Assembly (NCBI GenBank): GCA_002723275.1 | Contig: PBNZ01000023.1 | Span: 21,000 to 65,938 of the forward strand | DNA from: Planctomycetaceae bacterium | Lineage (GTDB): Bacteria; Planctomycetota; Planctomycetia; Pirellulales; Pirellulaceae | Length of the DNA stretch: 44,939 nt | Reading direction: 5' to 3' | In this document: piece by piece, positions 33,891 through 42,183 of the stretch | Layout: every line of letters starts with the position of its first letter | Numbering within the stretch: the stretch's first letter is position 1 | Notes under the pieces: model-generated | Database searches by the model: none | What the model saw: only the letters and a program-made list of their open reading frames with translations | Told to the model about the DNA's origin: nothing | Program-made: the position numbers and the translations under genes

Positions 33891-35015
33891 TTATGAACCC
33901 GTCAAGCTCCGCTCTTTCATCCACTCCCGAAACTCAGGATAGGTGAAGAATTTCGTTTCCTCATTGAACATCTCAGCCATTAAAGGCGATGCTTCGCTAG
34001 GAACCACAACTCGTAATTCGGTGGTGTAAATGTCAGCGCCTTCGCCGTTAAACTGTTGAGTTGCGGGGTCATAGCCCGGGAACATCGAGGCAATTGTCTC
34101 GTGATCTTCTTCGACAAGCGCCTTCATTAGTTGCGTACCGAGGTAACCCATTTGGTAAGGATTTTGGACAACCATCGCATCGATGTTGCCTTCTTCCATA
34201 TCCTTTAATGCAAGTGGAGCCGCGTCGAAGACTACGATTGTTGTTTTGTCTCGAATGTCACGATCTTGAACAACTTTGACAATTGCATGAGCGTTGTATG
34301 CCCAGATTCCAACGAGCGTGTCGATGTCGGGATGATTGTTCAACGCGGTTTTGACGTTTTCTTGTGCTGTATTCTGATCGCCCTGGTCGGCCAAGCTGTC
34401 GCGACTCACAAAATTCGCTCCGGCTCCTTCACCGAATCCGCCAATTCGCTCTTTTGCATTTGCAACGGTCTTCAGTCCGACAAAAGTTGCGTATTTGCCG
34501 CCCTCAGGTCTCAGGCCCTTTGCTGCCTTTCCGAGCTCCTGACCACCAATCACGTTGTTCGTACCCAGGTAGGCGAAGCGGCAGTCCTTGTTCGACATGT
34601 CGGAGTCGACGGTGATGACTTTGACGCCCTTCTCTTGCAACGCTTTCATGGCGTCTGCAATTCGACTGTTGTCGGCAGCAACGGACGAGATCGCGACGGC
34701 CGCGATATCCGACTGCGTTGCGTATTGCTTGAGCTTGTTGATCTGAGCTTCTTCGGAAAAGTCGCCTTTGTCCAATTCAGCGCGAAGATTGACATCGGCT
34801 AAATTCAAGTCGGCATTCGCTTTGTTCATTCCCTGTCGCATGGCATCCCAGAAGGGATCGTCACCATTGGTCAAAAGAACCAGCCGCATCGTCTGCGCTG
34901 AGCTACCATCCTGATTGGTGCCTGCATTGTTGCAGCCAGAGACAGTGAAGAGGACAAGCGTCGCGAGCGCGAGAGTGTAGCAAGCCAAACCATGTCGATA
35001 CGAGATTGCCGCCAT
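33891..35015 (-). CDS. rbsB: Sugar-binding lipoprotein (RbsB-like)
   Basis: 374 residues from the ATG at 35015, chosen because AAGGG lies 9 bases upstream; the ATG at 35024 would be too close to it. Lipoprotein signal ending VSGC (MAAISYRHGLACYTLALATL...LFTVSGC). The mature part is a type-I periplasmic-binding fold: MRLVLLTNGDDPFWDAMRQGMNKANADLN, AVAISSVAADNSRIADAMKALQEKGVKVITVDSD, RFAYLGTNNVIGGQELGKAA, TLVGIWAYNAHAIVKVVQD, IDAMVVQNPYQMGYLGTQLM. It captures the substrate outside the inner membrane and hands it to RbsC. First gene of the operon; the sugar is not determinable. Confidence 0.92.
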   Translation of the reverse strand: MAAISYRHGLACYTLALATLVLFTVSGCNNAGTNQDGSSAQTMRLVLLTNGDDPFWDAMRQGMNKANADLNLADVNLRAELDKGDFSEEAQINKLKQYATQSDIAAVAISSVAADNSRIADAMKALQEKGVKVITVDSDMSNKDCRFAYLGTNNVIGGQELGKAAKGLRPEGGKYATFVGLKTVANAKERIGGFGEGAGANFVSRDSLADQGDQNTAQENVKTALNNHPDIDTLVGIWAYNAHAIVKVVQDRDIRDKTTIVVFDAAPLALKDMEEGNIDAMVVQNPYQMGYLGTQLMKALVEEDHETIASMFPGYDPATQQFNGEGADIYTTELRVVVPSEASPLMAEMFNEETKFFTYPEFREWMKERSLTGS

Positions 35016-35257
35016 GTGATACATCCCTTTAGGCTTTGCCTGCGGACACAGTCGATCCGGATCAGGCGGGGCTGATTCTCAAAAAACTCCGATTCTAAAG
35101 GGGGGGTGCGACGCATACAAGTGCTTGCGCTTGCTGCAGTGGGGTTTCACCGTGCAAGCAGTACGGATTGTTAAATCTTCTTCAATTCGGAAGCCCAAAC
35201 AACCGATTTAATTAGAGAGTTCCCACCCTTCCTCTGCTCTAAGCTTTCCCACCTTCC

Positions 35258-36196
35258 ATGAGCAATAATCCCAAAACTCGACGGTTTGCCGATACGTGCC
35301 GGCTAGCTTCCTCTGAACCATGTTCGACCAGTCGATTAGTCGGCAATTGGCAGCTCGACGAGGTGGTCGCCTCGGGGCGAATGAGAAACGTCTATTTCGC
35401 ACGGCCGCTTGGCTGTCCTCCCTCATGGCCTGCGGACTACGCTGTCAAGGTTTTGAACGCTGATTTCGCTGAAGATCCCGTTGCCATCAACTCGTTGCAG
35501 CGAGAGGCTGAAGTAGGGCGGCATAGCTCCCATTCCAATCTAGTGCCTATCCTGGAAACGGGCTTGAGCGATGTACATCCGCACGTTGTCATGCCGCGTT
35601 TGCACGGCGCTTGCCTCAGCGATGTGATACAGCGAGTTGGACGGCTAGCGATTCCCCAAGCAATCTGGATTGCTCGTCAAGTCGGCCAGGCGCTCCAGCA
35701 TCTGCATGGAAATGGTTGGATCCACGCCGACGTGAAACCCGCTAACATGATTGTTTCTGAGCAAGGTCATGCGACGCTTGTTGATTTAGGGTCTTCCCTG
35801 CGACCTGACGAGTCCATCTTTTCGTGGCAGCGCCCTCTTGCCGGAACGTTGGAGTATGTCGCACCGGAGACGCTTACCTCGGCGATGCAAACTTCCCCGG
35901 CAAGTGATATCTACAGTCTTGGCATTTCGTTATTTGAAATGTTGACCGGTCGTTTGCCTTTCACCGCATCGAATCCATCTGAATGGGTCGAATCGCAATT
36001 ACGGAAGACGCCGCCGAGAGTCAGTGATGTTTTAGGCCAGGTCCCGAATGATGTCGTTGATCTGGTACGACGAATGCTGTCAAAGTCGCCACTTCGTCGT
36101 CCGCAGTCGGCGGCAGAGTTAGTTGATGAACTAAGCCGACTTGAGATCGGTTTGTTGACGACACATCAGGACAAATCACGATCCGCTGTCGCTTGA
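35258..36196 (+). CDS. Hanks-type serine/threonine protein kinase, soluble
   Basis: 312 residues with a kinase domain at ~30-295 and no membrane segment, unlike most PknB-type kinases. Seen: the ATP-anchoring Lys in DYAVKVLNADF (K64), a helix-C Glu in LQREAEVGRH, the catalytic loop WIHADVKPANMIV (His156-Ala157-Asp158, Ala in place of the Arg of HRD, so activation-loop phosphorylation is probably not needed), DLG in place of DFG (D176), APE (202-204) and SDIYSLGISLFEMLTGRLPF. The glycine-rich loop is poor (VVASGRMRNVYFA has one Gly). The catalytic residues are present, so activity is likely. No ribosome site is visible at the ATG. It runs convergent to the GlcF gene with 20 bases between the stops. 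Confidence 0.88.
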   Translation: MSNNPKTRRFADTCRLASSEPCSTSRLVGNWQLDEVVASGRMRNVYFARPLGCPPSWPADYAVKVLNADFAEDPVAINSLQREAEVGRHSSHSNLVPILETGLSDVHPHVVMPRLHGACLSDVIQRVGRLAIPQAIWIARQVGQALQHLHGNGWIHADVKPANMIVSEQGHATLVDLGSSLRPDESIFSWQRPLAGTLEYVAPETLTSAMQTSPASDIYSLGISLFEMLTGRLPFTASNPSEWVESQLRKTPPRVSDVLGQVPNDVVDLVRRMLSKSPLRRPQSAAELVDELSRLEIGLLTTHQDKSRSAVA

Positions 36197-36216
36197 TTTG
36201 CTGGTCATGACAATGG

Positions 36217-37539
36217 TTAGTCGAGCGGTAAATTTCGATAGCTGCGATCGAGAAGGTCCATTGGATGTAGCACCTGGAACCGATGGCCCGATCGCCTCGC
36301 CTCCTTCGCGATCTGCAGCAAACATCCTGCATTCGCCGTGATCACTACTTGAGCTTGTGTCGAAAGCAGATTCTTGAGTTTTCGTTCCGCTAGTCTTCCC
36401 GACATCTCGGGTTCTGTGAGATTGTAGGTGCCGGCAGCACCACAGCACAATTCGCTCTCCGGAAGATCGACAAGTGTCATCCCGGGGATCTGTTTGAGCA
36501 GGTTGCGAGGCGCGTCACGAACTCCTTGAGCATGGGCGAGATGGCATGCATCGTGATAGGTGGCCCGAGCCTTAATCTCACCGGTGGGTGGAATCAGCCC
36601 GAGTTCGTCCAGGAACTCATTGATATCTTTGACCTTGGCAGCAAACTCACTTCTTTTCGATTCGTTTGAATCGTGCCAATGCAGTCCGTACTCTTTCAGC
36701 ATCGACCCGCACCCCGCAACGTTGACGATAATCGCATCGTATTCTCCGGGGGCGATGGCAGCGATGTTCTGGTCGGCGAGCTGTTGTGCCGGTGCTGATT
36801 GTCCGGAGTGAAAGTGAATCGCTCCACAGCATTCTTGTCCAGGCGGAACAAAGACGTCGCACCCATTCTCCTGAAGCACTCGTGCGGTAGCCCATTGGGT
36901 TGAGTCGAACATCACATCACCGACGCAGCCACGAAACATTGCCACCTTGGCCCGCCGGGGACCCTTTGCGGGCAGGTGTTGCGGTAGCTGAGGCTGTTCC
37001 CTGGGTAAAGAAGGAAGCATGTTGACGAGCTGTTGCAAACGGCTTGGCAGTAATCTGGTCAGGCCAAATGTTTCTGCAAGCCGGTCAAGACGTAACCATT
37101 GAGACCAACGCGCAAGTTTCATCGCGCTCCGTAGTCGAGTTCGATTGGGGAAGAGACCGAAGAGAATCCAACGATGAAACCAGTCGTCGTTCTTGGTTTG
37201 ATTTTCATTGGTCTGTTCCATTGAGACACGGAAAGGCTCAATTAGTTGGCCGTACTGCACGCCCGAAGGACATGCGGTTTCACAGGCTCGACAGTCAAGG
37301 CAAAGTTCCAGATGGCGACGGACCGATTGATTCAGATCCAAGCGACCATCGGTCACCGCCCGCATCAAATAGATGCGCCCGCGAGGACTGTTGTTTTCGT
37401 TTCCCGTTTCGACGTACGTCGGACAAGCTGAGGTGCAGAGTCCACAGTGCACGCAATCCAGAAACCGCTCATATTTGATGTCGGATCCAATCGTCGTCGA
37501 CGAATCGGTCGGTGGTTGGGTTGGGGTTTCGTGGCTCAT
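36217..37539 (-). CDS. glcF: Glycolate oxidase iron-sulfur subunit GlcF
   Basis: 440 residues with two [4Fe-4S] binding motifs: C29-C32-C35-C39 in CVHCGLCTSACPT and C80-C83-C86-C90 in CLDCRACETACPSG. Two later CCG motifs (GQECCGAIHFHSG and ESELCCGAAGTYN) are those of the heterodisulfide-reductase-like domain. Electrons from glycolate oxidation in GlcD/GlcE pass through it to the respiratory chain. Its ATG overlaps the GlcE stop (ATGA at 37536-37539), so translation is coupled. Last gene of the glcDEF unit. Length is close to the family norm. Confidence 0.93.
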   Translation of the reverse strand: MSHETPTQPPTDSSTTIGSDIKYERFLDCVHCGLCTSACPTYVETGNENNSPRGRIYLMRAVTDGRLDLNQSVRRHLELCLDCRACETACPSGVQYGQLIEPFRVSMEQTNENQTKNDDWFHRWILFGLFPNRTRLRSAMKLARWSQWLRLDRLAETFGLTRLLPSRLQQLVNMLPSLPREQPQLPQHLPAKGPRRAKVAMFRGCVGDVMFDSTQWATARVLQENGCDVFVPPGQECCGAIHFHSGQSAPAQQLADQNIAAIAPGEYDAIIVNVAGCGSMLKEYGLHWHDSNESKRSEFAAKVKDINEFLDELGLIPPTGEIKARATYHDACHLAHAQGVRDAPRNLLKQIPGMTLVDLPESELCCGAAGTYNLTEPEMSGRLAERKLKNLLSTQAQVVITANAGCLLQIAKEARRSGHRFQVLHPMDLLDRSYRNLPLD

Positions 37540-38762
37540 GCGAAAACGAAGCGTTCGGGGTTAAGAATGTTTTGAGGGTCAAATTGCTGCTTGATGCGAT
37601 CCATCATCCAGAAGGGATGGTCGAGTCCACCCCAGACGGATTGTCTGGTCATCTCTTGGCCGCCGGGATTTCGGAGTACCGTTACATTGCCATGATGGTT
37701 GGCTGTAGCCGGCCTGAGGAATCCAGTGAGAGATCGCGAAAGTCCTTCCGCCGGGAATTCGTCAAAGATTAGATTTGCGATGCCGCTGCCAGCGTGAGCT
37801 TGAATGGAACACTTGGAATCCAATTCACGGGCTGCTTGAATCATGGAGGTGATCCCGCTCGGTACGACGTTTGTCTTTAAAGTTAATGCAGTATTTTCGT
37901 CCGCGGGAAATTCCGTTAACCGTGAGAAAAGGTTTTCAGCCTCTTCAGCTCCGAGGGTCGTGATGTTGTGGACACCCTGTTGCTGCCACTCCTGGGCCAC
38001 TTGCTGATTCATCCATTCAAGATCGGTGTCCGGACCCTCGAAGATTGCGAAGAGCCTGTTTTCGTCGTCGGTCAAATCTGACCATTTGGGGCCGGTGATA
38101 AACTCCAGGGCTGCTGGGTAGGTTTGCGATTGAATCATCGATGCGAGCACGGATTCGAGTTGTTCCAAATCGTCGATCTGGCATGAAACGATTGTACGAC
38201 GGGTGGATCTTGGCTTCAGCTTAAACGTGACCTGAGTAATCACGCCGAGTGTTCCGAGAGATCCAATCAACATTTTGCAAAAGTCGTATCCTGCGACGTT
38301 CTTGACAACACGACCGCCTCCGGAGAAGATTCGTCCAAGTCCATCAACTGCTTGCACTCCGATCAAATAGTCGCGTGCCGTTCCAAAGCCGAAGCGGCGA
38401 GGCCCGCTTGTGTTGGTTGCCAGTACACCACCGATGGTTGCTTGATCGGCTTGAGGTGCATCGAGTGGAAGTTGCTGACCCCGCTCAGCGAGAATGTTAC
38501 TGAGTTCTCTGATCGTCATTCCGGCTTGTACGGTGATTGTCATATCCTCGGCAGGGTATTCGATTACTTTCGACAGGTCGGTGAGTTGGAGAGCTGTCCC
38601 CGGTTGCCTTGCAGGACAACCGTAATCGAGACTCGTGCCTCCTCCAACGGGATAGATGGCCTCTCCCGTTTGAGACGCTGTTTGCAAAGTCTCCATCACT
38701 TCTTCAAGTGAGTTGGGCCGAATCGTTTCCGTAATCGGAAGGCTTTCGTGGGTTACAGACAT
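37536..38762 (-). CDS. glcE: Glycolate oxidase FAD-binding subunit GlcE
   Basis: 408 residues. FAD-binding PCMH domain at ~15-180: AIYPVGGGTSLDYGCPARQ, VQAGMTIRELSNILAERGQQLPLDAP, TIGGVLATNTSGPRRFGFGTARDYLIGVQAVDGLGRIFSGGGRVVKNVAGYDFCKMLIGSLGTLGVI in outline. The C-terminal half is variable, ending in the ILNPERFVFA-type tail seen in this subunit. It works as the second flavin subunit beside GlcD. It starts 12 bases after the GlcD stop and overlaps GlcF by 4 bases. Confidence 0.93.
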   Translation of the reverse strand: MSVTHESLPITETIRPNSLEEVMETLQTASQTGEAIYPVGGGTSLDYGCPARQPGTALQLTDLSKVIEYPAEDMTITVQAGMTIRELSNILAERGQQLPLDAPQADQATIGGVLATNTSGPRRFGFGTARDYLIGVQAVDGLGRIFSGGGRVVKNVAGYDFCKMLIGSLGTLGVITQVTFKLKPRSTRRTIVSCQIDDLEQLESVLASMIQSQTYPAALEFITGPKWSDLTDDENRLFAIFEGPDTDLEWMNQQVAQEWQQQGVHNITTLGAEEAENLFSRLTEFPADENTALTLKTNVVPSGITSMIQAARELDSKCSIQAHAGSGIANLIFDEFPAEGLSRSLTGFLRPATANHHGNVTVLRNPGGQEMTRQSVWGGLDHPFWMMDRIKQQFDPQNILNPERFVFA

Positions 38763-38774
38763 CGTAAAACTCGA

Positions 38775-40214
38775 CTAAAGTGCGGCGCGTCGGCCTGGGT
38801 GGTATTGTTCGACGCCGCAAGCGCCGGCTGTAGGGAGTAGTTTGTCGGGGCTCAGCCGGTTCGTCGGGTTAAAGGCGATACGCAAGCGTTCCATCGCTTC
38901 GAGATCGCTGGGCTGAAACATCTTGTTCATGAAACTGATTTTCTCTACGCCTATACCATGCTCGCCCGTCACGCTTCCACCACATGCAAGACATTCGTCG
39001 AGAATCTCTCCACTGGCCTTCAGGACTCGTTGAACTTCAGCTTCTTTGCGTTCGTCGAAAAGCAAAATGGGGTGTAGGTTGCCGTCGCCAGCGTGGAACA
39101 CATTGACGATTTGGATATCGTATTGCTCGCCGATTTCGCGGATCCGAGCTAATATATGCGGCAGCTTCGACCGAGGGACGACGCCGTCTTGAGTGCAGTA
39201 GCTGGGGCTTAGGCGTCCGATCGCTCCGAACGCCAGTTTGCGGCATTTCCAAAGCTTTTGACGCTCTGCCTCATCCTTTGCCAGGCGAACCTCTCTGGCG
39301 TTGTGCATTTTGCAGAGCCGTGTGACCTCGTCTCGCTGTTCATCAAGACTCGCCTCGAGTCCATCCACTTCGATCAACAGTACAGCATCCGCGTCGAGTG
39401 GAAACCCGAATTCAAAGGCTTGTTCGAGGGCGCCAATGATGCCCTGATCCATCATTTCCATGGCGGCTGGGATGATTCCCTCTGCAACGAAACCGGAAAT
39501 TGCATTCGTCGCATCCTCGACGGAATCGAAAACGGCCAGCATCGTCCGGTAGCCTTGCGGATCCTTCGTGATGCGAACGCACACTTCGGTCGCAATCACC
39601 AGCGTTCCCTCGCTGCCGACCACCGTGCCTGTTAAATCTAAGCCAGGGCCATCTTGCGCTCGGCCTCCGAAGTATGCGATTTGTCCGTCGGCCATGACGA
39701 CTTCAACGCCGAGCACATGGTTCACCGTGACTCCGTACTTGAGCGTGTGGGGACCTCCCGAATTCGTGGCTACATTACCGCCGATTGTGCATGCACCTTG
39801 GCTGGATGGATCGGGAGCATAATGGTAACCGCTGCCCTTAAGTGCCTCCGTTAGTCGGACGTTTACTACGCCTGGTTGGACGATGGCGTAACCATCTCGC
39901 AGGTTAATGTCGAGGATTGTATTCATGCGAGTCAGGACGATGATGACACCGCCACCGACCGGCAGGCAACCTCCAGCGAGACTCGTGCCGGCACCGCGAG
40001 GAAGAAAGGGAATGTCGCTTGCGTTGCAGAGTTTCACGACTTCGGAAACTTCGCGAGTTGACGTTGGAAAGACAGCAATGTCCGGGCTGTTCTTTTCGAT
40101 GACGAAGCCATCGCATTCGTAAACCAGTAAATCCGATTCGCCCGTGAGCACTCGATCAGATCCGAGTAGCTCGCGAAGCTGGTCCGCTACTTGATTCAGT
40201 CCCGCTTCTGTCAT
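38775..40214 (-). CDS. glcD: Glycolate oxidase catalytic subunit GlcD
   Basis: 479 residues. FAD-binding segment FLPRGAGTSLAGGCLPVGGG, TIGGNVATNSGGPHTLKYGVT and GTVVGSEGTLVI; C-terminal catalytic signatures NVFHAGDGNLHPILLFD (metal/substrate His) and GSVTGEHGIGVEK. It oxidises glycolate (or a related 2-hydroxyacid) to the 2-oxoacid. The ATG at 40214 has AAAGG 7-11 bases upstream. The LhgO gene precedes it by 153 bases in the same direction, so both act on 2-hydroxyacids and may be one transcript. D-lactate is an alternative substrate for related enzymes; GlcE/GlcF partners favour glycolate. Confidence 0.93.
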   Translation of the reverse strand: MTEAGLNQVADQLRELLGSDRVLTGESDLLVYECDGFVIEKNSPDIAVFPTSTREVSEVVKLCNASDIPFLPRGAGTSLAGGCLPVGGGVIIVLTRMNTILDINLRDGYAIVQPGVVNVRLTEALKGSGYHYAPDPSSQGACTIGGNVATNSGGPHTLKYGVTVNHVLGVEVVMADGQIAYFGGRAQDGPGLDLTGTVVGSEGTLVIATEVCVRITKDPQGYRTMLAVFDSVEDATNAISGFVAEGIIPAAMEMMDQGIIGALEQAFEFGFPLDADAVLLIEVDGLEASLDEQRDEVTRLCKMHNAREVRLAKDEAERQKLWKCRKLAFGAIGRLSPSYCTQDGVVPRSKLPHILARIREIGEQYDIQIVNVFHAGDGNLHPILLFDERKEAEVQRVLKASGEILDECLACGGSVTGEHGIGVEKISFMNKMFQPSDLEAMERLRIAFNPTNRLSPDKLLPTAGACGVEQYHPGRRAAL

Positions 40215-40367
40215 ATCAAGCCTTTGGGGGATGGGCTGTTTTCGCCAATTCTAACCGAGAATCACACGGAACTGAAAGTTGCATCCCCTTCTTTTGGAAT
40301 TGTTGGAAATGCTCGTCGGAGCGAGTCTGGGAGCTACCTGCGGTCATGAAGCATTTCGAACCACTGG

Positions 40368-41567
40368 CTAATCAAGCCGTTTAGAGAGAATGTCCACGAT
40401 CGTGTCGCCGATCTTGAGCGAAGAGGTAGCTGCTGGAGAAGGTGCGTTGCAGACGTTAATCGTGCGTTCCGAATCCAAGATAAGAAAGTCATCGATCATG
40501 CTGCCGTCGGCGCCCACGGCTTGAGCGCGAATGCCAGCCGGAGCGCTCTCAAGTTGGCTGGCATCAATTTCAGGGATAAGACGTTGTAAAGCTCGAACAA
40601 AAGCTGCCTTGCTGAATGATCGCCACATTTCGCCGGCTCCGACACGCCAATATTTGGCGGCCAGTTTGAGGAAACCGAGATAGGTAAGCGATTCGAAAAG
40701 GTCGCTCAGGTTAATGTCGGTCTTTCGGTATCCCTCCCGGGCAAACGCGAGAACGGCGTTCGGGCCACATTCGACGCAACCGTCAATCATCCGTGTGAAG
40801 TGGACTCCCAGAAAAGGAAAGTTAGGATCCGGGACGGGATAGATCAGGTTTCGGCAAAGATGATAGGCCGTTGGCTTTAACTTGAAATACTCACCTCGAA
40901 AGGGAACGATCTTTGCCTGGGGGTCTTGGCCGGATAACCGCGTTACACGATCGCATTGAAGTCCGCTGCAATTGATTAGATATCGAGCCTCAAATTCGCC
41001 CGCCGATGTGACGGCGGTGACTGCGTCGTTGCGTTTATCAATACGCGTGACCTTGGCATTGGTTATGAATGAGGCGTTGCTGGCTTCCAGCTTCTCGGCC
41101 AGTCGACGGCAAACCGCGACGTAGTCGACAATCCCGGATTCCGGAACGTGGATCGCTTGAACTCCCGCGACGTGCGGTTCCAGTTCGATTAAGCGTGAGC
41201 GGTCGATCATCTCACAGTTCACGCCATTTTCTTGTCCTCGCTCGAAAATTCGTTGCAATGCCGGCGTTTCACTTTCGTCGACTGCCACAATGACCTTGCC
41301 GCAAACCTCGAAGGGAATTCCTTCCTCTTGACAGAAAGTTTCCATCGCCTGTTTGCCAAGTCGGCAATTGATCGCTTTGAGAGATCCTGGCCGGTAGTAG
41401 ATGCCGGAATGGAGGACCCCTGAATTGTGTCCGGTCTGATGGTGCGCCAGCTCCGCTTCCTTTTCCAGAATGGCCAAGGTGAGAGACGGATGTCGAAGAT
41501 TGATTTGATAGGCAGTGGCGAGTCCGACAATCCCGCCTCCAACGATGATCACATCAACTTTGTGCAT
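40368..41567 (-). CDS. lhgO: L-2-hydroxyglutarate oxidase LhgO
   Basis: 399 residues. FAD-binding [12 protein letters not shown] (GxGxxG) at the N-terminus, [31 protein letters not shown] and [30 protein letters not shown], all characteristic of LhgO; the C-terminus ([20 protein letters not shown] and [18 protein letters not shown]) also fits. It oxidises L-2-hydroxyglutarate to 2-oxoglutarate, passing electrons to the membrane quinone pool. No strong ribosome site at the ATG. A short tandem repeat block lies just upstream. It sits ahead of glcDEF in the same direction. Confidence 0.92.
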   Translation of the reverse strand: MHKVDVIIVGGGIVGLATAYQINLRHPSLTLAILEKEAELAHHQTGHNSGVLHSGIYYRPGSLKAINCRLGKQAMETFCQEEGIPFEVCGKVIVAVDESETPALQRIFERGQENGVNCEMIDRSRLIELEPHVAGVQAIHVPESGIVDYVAVCRRLAEKLEASNASFITNAKVTRIDKRNDAVTAVTSAGEFEARYLINCSGLQCDRVTRLSGQDPQAKIVPFRGEYFKLKPTAYHLCRNLIYPVPDPNFPFLGVHFTRMIDGCVECGPNAVLAFAREGYRKTDINLSDLFESLTYLGFLKLAAKYWRVGAGEMWRSFSKAAFVRALQRLIPEIDASQLESAPAGIRAQAVGADGSMIDDFLILDSERTINVCNAPSPAATSSLKIGDTIVDILSKRLD

Positions 41568-41634
41568 ATTGCTCGGTGCGTCTCATGCGGGACAGAAGCG
41601 TTTAGTGAGTTCTCAGTATCTTGTCTTATCGGCT

Positions 41635-41701
41635 ATGTTCAGGTGCGCAGTGCAGATGTTGCAGTGCAGATGTTGCAGTGCAGATGTTCAGGTGCGCAGT
41701 G
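41635..41701. repeat. Tandem 14-bp repeats flanked by an 18-bp direct repeat
   Basis: Three exact units of GCAGTGCAGATGTT at 41647-41688 are flanked by two copies of ATGTTCAGGTGCGCAGTG (41635-41652 and 41684-41701). The block lies 68 bases upstream of lhgO and overlaps the last codons of the thiamine-binding gene (stop at 41688). It is too short and regular in the wrong way for a CRISPR array. Possible operator cluster or slippage product. Confidence 0.85.
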
Positions 41702-41996
41702 AACGGCCCAGTTTTTCTTCCACACTTGTAATTTTACTCTGGAGTCGCCCAGAAGCGCCCGCGCGATAGTCCAGTTTCGCGGTGCATGAGATACGGTCGC
41801 AATCCGAACTCAGTTCCTCGAAACAGCTTTTCAGGACGGATAGCACTTCGTCGATTTCTCCTTCGATCACCGTTCCCATGGCGTGGAGTTGGTAGTCGAG
41901 CCCGCTTTTGTCAATGATGTCGACGACGCGGGCAACGTAAGGGCTGACACTTTCGCCTTGACCCAGCGGCGACATGCTAAATTCCAAGAGTACCAC
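41688..41996 (-). CDS. MTH1187-family thiamine-binding protein (UPF0045)
   Basis: 102 residues from the GTG at 41996. I chose this start because AAGGAG lies 9 bases upstream and it makes the protein begin VVLLEFSMSPLGQGESVSPY, matching the usual family opening; an ATG at 42005 sits directly against the AAGGAG. The rest (VARVVDIIDKSGLDYQLHAM, GTVIEGEIDEVLSVLKSCFE) is the compact ferredoxin-like fold of this family. Members bind hydroxymethylpyrimidine/thiamine-type ligands, and the physiological role is unclear. No thiamine genes or TPP riboswitch were seen nearby. Confidence 0.88.
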   Translation of the reverse strand: MVLLEFSMSPLGQGESVSPYVARVVDIIDKSGLDYQLHAMGTVIEGEIDEVLSVLKSCFEELSSDCDRISCTAKLDYRAGASGRLQSKITSVEEKLGRSLRT

Positions 41997-42005
41997 GGAA
42001 CCCAT

Positions 42006-42183
42006 CTCCTTTAATTTTTAGGCGGTTATTCCGCCGATTGTGCAGGCTTAAATGCGGTCAAACTTGTTGGAAGAATCTGCCCTGCCTATACTGATCTGTG
42101 CCTGGGTTCAGACCCAGAAGTCAGGATGCACTTGCTAAGTTCTATCCAATCCAGATTGGATTTCTCCGAAGGAGTCGTCGGCT
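42006..42183. promoter_or_regulatory. Divergent region between thiamine-binding and ctp genes
   Basis: Both promoters should lie here. Small palindromes are visible: GGCGG-TTATT-CCGCC (42021 onward), CTGGGT-TCAG-ACCCAG (around 42102-42117) and ATCCAAT-CCAG-ATTGGAT (42144-42161). The last lies only ~10 bases upstream of the AAGGAG of ctp and could affect its translation. Confidence 0.4.

Noticed and set aside
31096-35015. Novel transport system
   Set aside because: It is an ordinary RbsB-RbsC-RbsA type sugar importer with complete motifs.
41635-41701. CRISPR array
   Set aside because: Units are adjacent without spacers and only 14 bp long; no cas genes.
42006-42183. TPP riboswitch upstream of the thiamine-binding gene
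   Set aside because: The conserved CTGAGA and related core elements are not present; only short palindromes are seen.
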